Positions 56,254 through 64,000 of a stretch of 64,000 nucleotides of DNA are shown in pieces. The notes under the pieces are model-generated. The model made no database searches and was not told where the DNA came from. It worked only from the letters and a program-made list of their open reading frames with translations. Source of the DNA: Volvox africanus (Eukaryota > Chlorophyta > Chlorophyceae > Chlamydomonadales > Volvocaceae). A program made the position numbers and the translations under genes. Position 1 is the stretch's first letter. Every line of letters begins with the position of its first letter. Location of the stretch: positions 186,001 through 250,000 of the forward strand of contig BSDZ01000112.1 in the NCBI GenBank assembly GCA_030268105.1, in the 5' to 3' direction.

Positions 56254-58383
56254 ACAAACTTGAATACCTTGGCCAACCTTGAAGTATAGGTTGAGTGCCC
56301 TTTGATGTGATTGCTACAGCAGCTCACGACAGCCGTACGACAGCTGTCGATGAGTCCCTAGCCCTTACCTCACAACCTCCATGATGATAGCTAGGGGTTA
56401 GCTTGCATGGCCCTAGGTATATCTAATCGTATAGGTTGTGCCGAGAGCTTGTCGAGAGCTAATAATAAGCCCTCAGGCGATGTTATCGTGTTGGGACGTG
56501 CTGAACAGTCATCCTACCCAGCCCCGCCAGTACCGGGCCGCCATCACGCTCTCTACATATTCTTCTGATACCTAGTTTCACGCTTTAGGTTGTCAGGAGG
56601 ATCAGTACAATGGTGCTTATGCCGTTTTTTTAAAGCGCCAATACGTGCTAATTAAGAGACATTCAATTAAGTCAGTTGCACCGCCGTGGTCGACATCCCG
56701 CGCAAACTTTGAACCTGTACTATGATCACATGGGTGATCAAGGCCAGAATAGAAAGACTTGATTTTTAACATCAACAGACTTGAAATTGACATAAAGACA
56801 CGCACAGGTACGCACCTACTTGCACGACAACGCACGTGTTCAGGATATTTCGGTTCCTGTTGCAGTTCCTGGTCCTGTCATTATCATACCTTTCAGCAAC
56901 TTTGCACATCAGGAAAAATGTCGCCGCCTAGCTCCACCAAAGCCCTACGGCCCCGGTACGATGCTGCACGCCACCCCCGCTGAACCCGCCTCCATTAATC
57001 GGCCCCTGGCTGATCAGAACGAGAGCACGGCATCTTGTCCGTACACGCGATGCATGCACAAGAGTACCACCACCAGGATGCCATACCTGCTACCGATTAT
57101 ACATATTGAGTCCATAAGGGGACATTGTTAGCCTTACCAGTTTGCCGTACAATTTTGCAGGCTGTTAATTTGAACACAGTAGACCTAGGAGCGCATGCAT
57201 CTAGACGCACACCCGCGAGTTGCACTTTCTTCAGGGGCTCATCAAATCATCTTTCAGGGGGATTTGCGCACGCGTAAAACTTATGGATGACCACCCTGGA
57301 TACCATCAATTACTACCTTCCATCGCATGACAGCCAAAGATCAGATCGACACAATCGATTACCGCAGTCTTGCGCAAGGTCCACGAAGCCATCAGAGGAA
57401 AAAACAACGGCAAGGGGAAATACAGCAGGTGCTTTCGCTCACAGACAACAGCAGTAGCAGCAGGAGCCGTAGCCGTAGCCGTAGCCGTAGCAGCAGTACC
57501 ACGATAGGAAGTAGCATCACACCAATGTGCCAAGGTCGTTGCGCAGAGGCCAACCCCAACCCCAAAATGAAATAACATGAGACGCGAGCCATAGCCCCGG
57601 GCCAGCAGAGGCAGCTCCCACACATGTGGTTGCTGCAGTTAGTGCCTGCACTGGTTTCCTTATGGCCGTGTTTCGTTCGTTTGTTCCTGCTACCTCCCAT
57701 GTCCATCAAAACAGCAGAACCGCAGAGCCTACTGCCCGCTTCAGCTCGTCTGATGCTAAGCTGCAAAATGGTTTCTCCGTGCTCCCCAAATATCCTTCCC
57801 TACCCATCACCCACCACCCACCCAGGAATCCACCTTCTCTTGGAGGCCACATTCATCAACATCCAGAAAGGGCATGACCATGGTGGCGCAACGGTGCGGG
57901 CTGTGATCGCCTTGACATTTTACATACTAAGAACCAACCGTTTCTCTCCCCAAACCTTTTCCTCCAACCTCACCCAACCGCCCTGCTGCTCCGTACTAGA
58001 GGGACGCCCTCATCCATTCACCCCTATCGCCCCAAAATCGACTTCACCACGTGTATTTCGTTGCTTTGGGTTCAGCGCTCACCAAGAGCATCCAGCAGAG
58101 AATCTATCGGATCAATCTACCGGATCAACCAACCACATCAACCAACTCAACGACGTGCACCTGTAGAGAGAGAGAGGGGCGCTATATGTGTTTGTTAGGC
58201 AAGTACATCAATATGTATATGCATCCATATATATGTGTATGTATATATACTATACATGTACATATATCGGTCATTAACACACTCAGCACCTCACCCTTAC
58301 TCAACCAGTCCTTCATTCCATTAGGTAGTGCATCCCCTCATCCGTTTGCTTCTGTCCGCACCTATCGCCAGCCAGCTCGGCAG
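56254..58383. other. Intergenic stretch
   Basis: No supported gene. An (AGCCGT)n run at 57460-57495 reads as RSRSRSRSRS in one frame, which is a repeat artefact. A TATG/TA microsatellite lies at about 58200-58265. Confidence 0.55.
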
Positions 58384-60879
58384 TCAGTACACCGCATCCT
58401 CCAGGTCGAGCAGCCCTTTGCTGCCGCCCAGGCTGCCCGGCCCGTCATCTCCCCCAGCCCCGCGGCGGCCGCTGTCCCAGCGGCGGGTGAACCAGGCCAT
58501 CACGGCGGAGGCGCCCATCACGGCACCGAGCACTCGAAAAGCGTCACCGTAGCCTGGTGAGCGGGAGGTCAGGAAGGGTAAAATGAATGAGGCCCCAGGC
58601 CGGGGCCATCGGTGAGGAGGGGTCATTATATAAGCGGGTTAAACTCCTTAACAATTCACGATAGTTTTAAATCATAGCACGCAATTTTGCTTCTTCTAAT
58701 AAATTTAAATAATAATTAATGCATTAGAGCTTTGTTATATTAAATAACATATGGCAGGGTTGAGTAATGAAAAACTGGAAGACCGGACCAGGGATTTTAG
58801 ATTCACGTTCATGGCGATGCGGTAACCCGGTGCGGGTGGTGGAGATGCAGCCCAACGACGTGGTAATGGCGGGAAATGTATGTTGCGGCGATTTGAGTGT
58901 GAAATGCAACACTTTTGTTTCCTTCGGTTCCTCTTCCATTTATGTCCCGCTTAGGTACCCCCGGCCCTGCTTCCCGTCCGCCGCTTTTCGACAACCCGCC
59001 GCTTACCGCCCGTCGCCGCCACCAGCTCCCCTATCAGCCAGGGCCCCACCAGGCCCCCCAGGTTGGCCACCGCGTTGTACAGCGCCATGGCTACGGGTAC
59101 GGAGGGGCCCACGGCCACCACCGGTATGAAGCTGTTGATGATGCTGTTGGTGCCCTATCAGATCAAGAAGGGAGAGAAAATAAACAAATAAACTTATTGA
59201 CCAACCAATCAATGGTGTGTAAGTAACTCACCCAGGGCCGTATTAAACCATTTTCATACCGTTCTACCATTTTAATACGTGAAGTTAAGAGCTAAATAAG
59301 TACGACAAAGTAAATTAGGATACGTTCGCGTACTTTCTTCAAGACATTGTATTATACCATTTAATATGAGTGTTTTTCGGGTTTTAGTGTTTTTTCGGTT
59401 TTCTATAGTATGGTACTCGAGTGCAAAAATGTAAATTGAATACCCCGCTACATCTTCACCTGCACGCACGCCATTGCTGCCGCCACAGCCATGAATCCCA
59501 ACGGGGGCGCCGTGGCCGCCAGACGCGGCAGTGACGCCAACAGCAGCGCTGCCACGAAGTACGGCACCGCCAGGTGAAGCGCACGCTCGTGCTTTGCCTG
59601 TTAGTTATGCAAGGTATTCAAAAAGGGAGGAGTCCTCAACGCATCAAGTGCATGTTCATCTACAAAGCGCCATGAAAAGCAATGAGGGCAATGAGGACTT
59701 GATGAGTGGGGCCACGTTACAAATAGTAATAATAACAAATATTATAGTAAATAATAACTAATTAACGATTATGATTATAATTTTTATTATTACAATAACA
59801 TTAATGGTACTACGTTTATTGAAGTAATTATTTCGCTCCGCCACTCGATAACCCCTCTGAATACCTCCCCCCGAACCCCCCAACCCCCCATCCCATACCC
59901 TCAACCTGCGGCCCCCCGCCCCATCAGGCGAGGGGTCGTAGCCTCCCATAGCAGCTTGGGAGTCGGGTAGAAGACAGCGGACCCGGTCACAGCGCCCCGG
60001 CGAAGGGAACAACAGGTGAGCTCGTTCATACCCACCTGTGATCTGCGGCCCAACCACAGCGCCATAACAGCAGCGCAGGCGAAGGGAATGCCCGTTAGCA
60101 ACACCGCAGTGGTGGACATCCGCGAACCGATGGACCCGCCTCCGTCATCCCCCTCGTCACCCGCCACCGCGGCGTAGGGTCCTGCCGCTGCCGCCGACGC
60201 TGCCACCAAGTCGCCGCCGCGGTGGCGCGACCAGTCGAGCTGTACGGGATCCATGTCCCGTCGCTCCAGGAGGGCCTTCGTAATGATTGGTGCCTGTGGT
60301 GGATATTGGTTTCGGAGGGGCCGATTACACGAGATGTGGATTTAAAGAAGATGCGGATGCAGATGCGGACGCAGAGGATCCCGACGAACAAGGAATGGCA
60401 CATACAGGAGCCCTACTCGCTGCTAACAGCTAATAGCCAACTTCCAACAGCTAACAGCCAACGAGGCCTTCTCGCTGCCCCAAGACCTCTCTATCAATTC
60501 GCGCGCCATGAGGAGCGCTTCCTGATTTGCTGAAGAACGCCCTGGGACTCACCCAAAACATGATTCCGTGCAGGGCCATATTCTTGAGAAGCCCCATCAC
60601 AGCTACGTACCTGTGGATGTGACAGTTAGCGGTTGGGAGTTAGTTTGCGGCACGATTAGATGTGGCGATTGAAAGTCTTACTGGTCGGAAATTTTTTCGG
60701 CTAGGGAGTTGGTGGTCGGGGTCCTCCGCCTTACCCAACGCCTTACCATAACCCGCCCACGGCCCGTATCCACCACACGACACAACAGATATTGACAAAA
60801 AGTTCGTAAAGCGAAACAAAATATCCCGCTGGTTATATATGTATGTGTATAGATGTATGTGTATAGATGTATGTGTATA

Positions 60880-60912
<33 letters not shown>

Positions 60913-63224
60913 GTCTGTGTGTCTGTGTATGTATATGTATATGTGTACATGTAGGTGTACCCCTCAGGTTGTCCCGCAGTTGTGCCGAGTTTGGCCCGCT
61001 GCTTCAACGTCGTTCCCTAAATGGTTTAGTCTCTGTCGTGCAATCCGGCACCAATTGTCCGCCACCAATCAGGCACTCACCACACGCGCCCATTAAGCAG
61101 CGCCTCCGCCAACGGCCCCCGAATCCCCCCGCCACCGCCGCCGCTGCCACCGCCCGATCGAGGGCTCAGCAGCAGTAGCCCCGTGCCGCCAAAGCCAATA
61201 CCGACCTCCTTGGTCCCCGCGCTCACGTCGAGCCCTGACCCACTGGCGCTGCCAGCTGAGCCAGGCATGGCCGACCCATGGGTCGGTGACTCAACCCGCT
61301 GCACCAGCCAGTGGCGTTCCTGGCCGGTGAGGAACGTGGCGGTAGCTAGGCTGGAGGGCAGGGAGGAGGCGGTGGTGAGGCCGAGCGCCACGGTGGCCAG
61401 GCCCTGGCATATAATGAAAGAGGGCGTGGGAGACGGGGATATAGTAGTAGAATGAGGATGATCTCGGAGGGAACTTAGAAAATGTGACTTGTGAGGTTGG
61501 GGCTGCGGGTGGAGGCTCCAGGATAAAAAGCAACAGTGCAAATTAAAGTTTACATTAGACAGCTATGGAGGTTAAGAAATCTACCGAAAATCCGGTATGG
61601 TGAAATAAGGGTGGACGCCCGACCGGGGTCGCACCCCCCCCACACACAAAATGCACACACATACACATACATGCACATGCATACAAACAAAGATACATAA
61701 AACACACACACACACATGCACTTGCCTATAGGGGCACGCCAAAGCAAACGTTTTCCACCGGGGTACGCTTACGTCTTGTTCCCCCGCTTCGATTGACCCT
61801 TCCCATGCAAGCTCACACCCACCTCAAGCAGGAAGAGCCATTGCCAGCCCGCCAGTCCCCAGACGCCCTGCATAAGCAGGAGCAATGCGGCCAATGGCGC
61901 CGAAACCACGTTGGCCACCGCCACTGCCGCCTCCATCACCGATAGCGGCACCGTCATTTGGTCAACCGGATAGAACAGGTAGCTGCGGAAAACGTACGTA
62001 CCGCGGGAATGCACGCATACTTACGGAAAAAGAAAACAGGGAAGCCTGGGAATCGAACTGAAGAACTATGGAAGTAGAAATGAAGTACGACGATTGGGCC
62101 GGGAAACGATAATTAAATGAAAGACAGGTCAAGGAAGATGGGGATTAAGGAAGATGAGGGGACATTGTTGCACATACGAGCAAGTAATATGATCTGATAG
62201 GGGACAGTGTTTTGATGATGGATTTACATCGGAGGAGGGGCACAGCTGAATCACTACTAGTGGGGAAAATCAGCAATGGTGTGTGTCCGCCGGGCCACGA
62301 CTTACAGGTAGTACCACATCCCTGGGAAAGCCCCCGCCTCCACGACGCCCAAAAGGAACCGCAGCCAGTAGAACTGCAGCGCGCTGTTCAGCCCCGCGAA
62401 CAAGGCCGCCACTGCGCCCCAGCAAACTACCAACAGACCCAACCAGCGCGGGGCGCCCACCTGAAAGGATAAACGGATGTGTCATGTGCAAGAGCCGGTC
62501 GAGGAGGGGAGACAGATTCGGATGTCCTGATTTCGACGATTGAAATGCGTGGGGATTTTGCTAGCCATGTGCTCGTGCGAATAATAAATTTTTGCATTTG
62601 TGTGAGTGAATGTTTCTGTGTACGCGTGTTTCTGTGTTTCTGTCTGTCCGTGTGTGTTTCTGTGTATGTGTGTGTATTCATGTGTGCATGTGCTCATGCG
62701 TTATTTAAGTGAATGTGTGTGTTTTGGGGGAACTATAGGGGCTTAGAAGGTCCCGGAGGAGGCGTGTGACATGTGGGGTTGGCGCACTGCCGCTTGATAA
62801 TGCTGTGGCCCAGGTTACTGGCCGCACACTGGTCCGCACTTACCCGCGTCATGATGATGTTCGAGGGTACCATGAAGAGCGAGTAGCCCAGGAAGAAGAG
62901 ACCCGAGCCAAGGCCGTACACTGTTTAATGAGGGGAAGGGAAGGAGGAGGTCGACGTTTGAGGAAGTGAAGGGAGGTGGCAGGAGTCAAAGGGATGCCGA
63001 TGCATCATGTGGCCTGCTGAACTGCGACAACCGTCGCACGCACCCTGTGCATCGAAGGCGAGGTCATGATTAAGTTGGATTGCTGCAAACGCCAAATTAG
63101 TCCGGTCAATGTAACAGAAGGACGCTATGAGACAGAACAGCGGTAGGATGGCCCAGTTCACTTTATGGTAAATGGATGCTGCCGTTATGCTAGGGGTTAT
63201 GGTCGCGAGTTCGTCGTGAAACAT
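58384..63224 (-). CDS. MFS transporter, anion:cation symporter type
   Basis: Ten exons join in phase to 555 residues: 63224-63044, 62920-62844, 62460-62306, 61982-61823, 61403-61081, 60610-60553, 60293-60036, 59597-59460, 59154-59007 and 58553-58384. Twelve-helix MFS landmarks of the ACS group (allantoate, tartrate and phthalate permeases and plant ANTR/PHT4 relatives): FCYIDRTNLAFAAIQLNHDL, YGLGSGLFFLGYSLFMVPSNIIMTR, RFLLGVVEAGAFPGMWYYL, GWQWLFLLE, GIPFACAAVMALWLGRRS, and NAVANLGGLVGPWLIGELV near the end. Exon 5 adds a long Gly/Ser-rich loop (about 70 residues) in the central loop between helices 6 and 7. The substrate cannot be told from sequence. Introns carry CA/TG microsatellites. Confidence 0.95.
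60835..60960 (+). repeat. TG/TATG microsatellite in MFS intron
   Basis: A run of TGTATGTG and (GT)n in the intron between exons 5 and 6. Confidence 0.85.
61635..61725 (+). repeat. CA microsatellite in MFS intron
   Basis: CACACA and CATACA runs between exons 4 and 5. Confidence 0.8.
62600..62725 (+). repeat. TG-rich microsatellite in MFS intron
   Basis: TGTGTGTTTCTG-type runs between exons 2 and 3. Confidence 0.75.
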
Positions 63225-64000
63225 TATAATTCTGCTGGACGTGATGTGCTAGGTTGCAGGTTGCCTAGCCCGTGCCGGGCTGCTCATCACTGCTCAGATA
63301 AAGACAGGCATTTTGCCAAGATACGTAACGTGCAAAACAATCTGCTGATTGAAATCTCCATATAAACGGATACGGTGTTCATTTGTGCAATGAAATTCTA
63401 ATCGAAAGCGGTTGGAATCTGGTCATCCATCTGCCGACAACCCGTCCGAGCAAGTCCAGCCCTCAGTGGGATCAGGTGCGCATTATCATATCGTCATATG
63501 CATGTCAGGTTAATAGTATTTGGCATTGCCATTCTCATTACAATCGGCGGTTCAGGATCACCCTAGCCAGCCGGGCAGTGCCGATTAACGTGAAATCTTG
63601 ATATGCCTGATATTTCATAGTATCCGGCATGACTTATGAATTAATTTCCCAACTTCATGGATGTTCTTCCGGACGCTGTCGTTGTAACCACAACTGTCTC
63701 ATCGAGAAATCGCGGCCCGGGCCACGGAAGCTGTCAGTTTCACAGCCATGTCTTAGGTATCTTGATCTGCGATGAAGTTTGGCATGAAAGGGTCTTCAAG
63801 CCTTCATGCCTACGCGGCGGGTGAGACGGTGCTACCTCGTGGCACCATGACCACGCATAGAGACTTTGCAAGACCTTGCCATGCACTCTGATTCTAACAA
63901 GCAAGCTCTAGCGGGGTCTGCAATTGGATTTTGCTTTCCCCTTAAAGCATTCGCGGTGGGGCGAGGGCGAATTCGCAGGGAACATGATGACCAGTCCAGC
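63225..64000. other. Upstream region of the MFS gene
   Basis: No supported gene to the window edge. The MFS promoter should lie in the first few hundred bases; no TATA box is obvious. Confidence 0.5.

Noticed and set aside
57327..57575. Arg-Ser repeat (SR-protein-like) open frame
   Set aside because: It is a simple (AGCCGT)n repeat without an RNA-recognition domain or splice-consistent partners; the reverse strand gives a Leu-rich artefact.
1..64000. CRISPR arrays, bacterial operons, rRNA or intact tRNA genes
   Set aside because: None seen; the DNA is eukaryotic with spliceosomal introns, and the tRNA-like words at 1316 and 7404 are not complete tRNAs.

Overview
The window looks like nuclear DNA of a chlorophycean (volvocine-type) green alga. 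The evidence is: intron-rich genes with short exons and clean GT..AG borders; a TGTAA polyadenylation signal after the ribosomal protein gene; serine/proline-rich (SPPPP-type) segments; a CAP-domain fragment typical of algal wall proteins; and many CA/TG and AT microsatellites. The exact species cannot be told from this sequence.

Layout. 1-13.6 kb is a nested retrotransposon block. A minus-strand Ty3/Gypsy element is split by a plus-strand Ty1/Copia element (7183-11967, with a 5-bp GATTT target duplication). It abuts or hosts a second plus-strand Copia element (1-4804, running off the left edge), which itself carries a 425-bp tRNA-related SINE with a 16-bp target duplication. All open frames in the block are damaged. 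13.6-22.3 kb is mostly non-coding. It holds a broken CAP-domain gene end (about 16 kb), a 38-bp inverted repeat, a dispersed repeat family and a pair of overlapping hairpins.

22.3-64 kb holds the cellular genes: an orphan exon (22.4 kb, minus); an mTERF-like helical-repeat protein (23.5-24.5, minus); a small single-pass membrane protein (25.1-25.3, minus) divergent from ribosomal protein S13 (25.6-26.8, plus, five exons); an unassigned multi-pass membrane protein (27.2-30.6, minus); a pfkB-family sugar/nucleoside kinase (30.8-34.4, plus, six exons); a repeat-like, AT-rich gap (34.4-38.9); an NMT1/THI5-like protein (38.9-42.0, minus, six exons) divergent from a GT77-type glycosyltransferase with a proline-rich stem (42.4-51.4, plus, thirteen exons); signal peptide peptidase (54.0-56.3, minus, three exons); and an MFS transporter of the anion:cation symporter type (58.4-63.2, minus, ten exons).

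The cellular genes do not form an obvious pathway. Two concern the secretory route (the Hyp-arabinosyltransferase-like GT77 enzyme and the ER protease SPP), and the CAP fragment would be a secreted product. Exon models were built by requiring matching reading-frame phase across every intron. Models for S13, pfkB, THI5-like, GT77 (to the last exon), SPP and MFS all close in frame.
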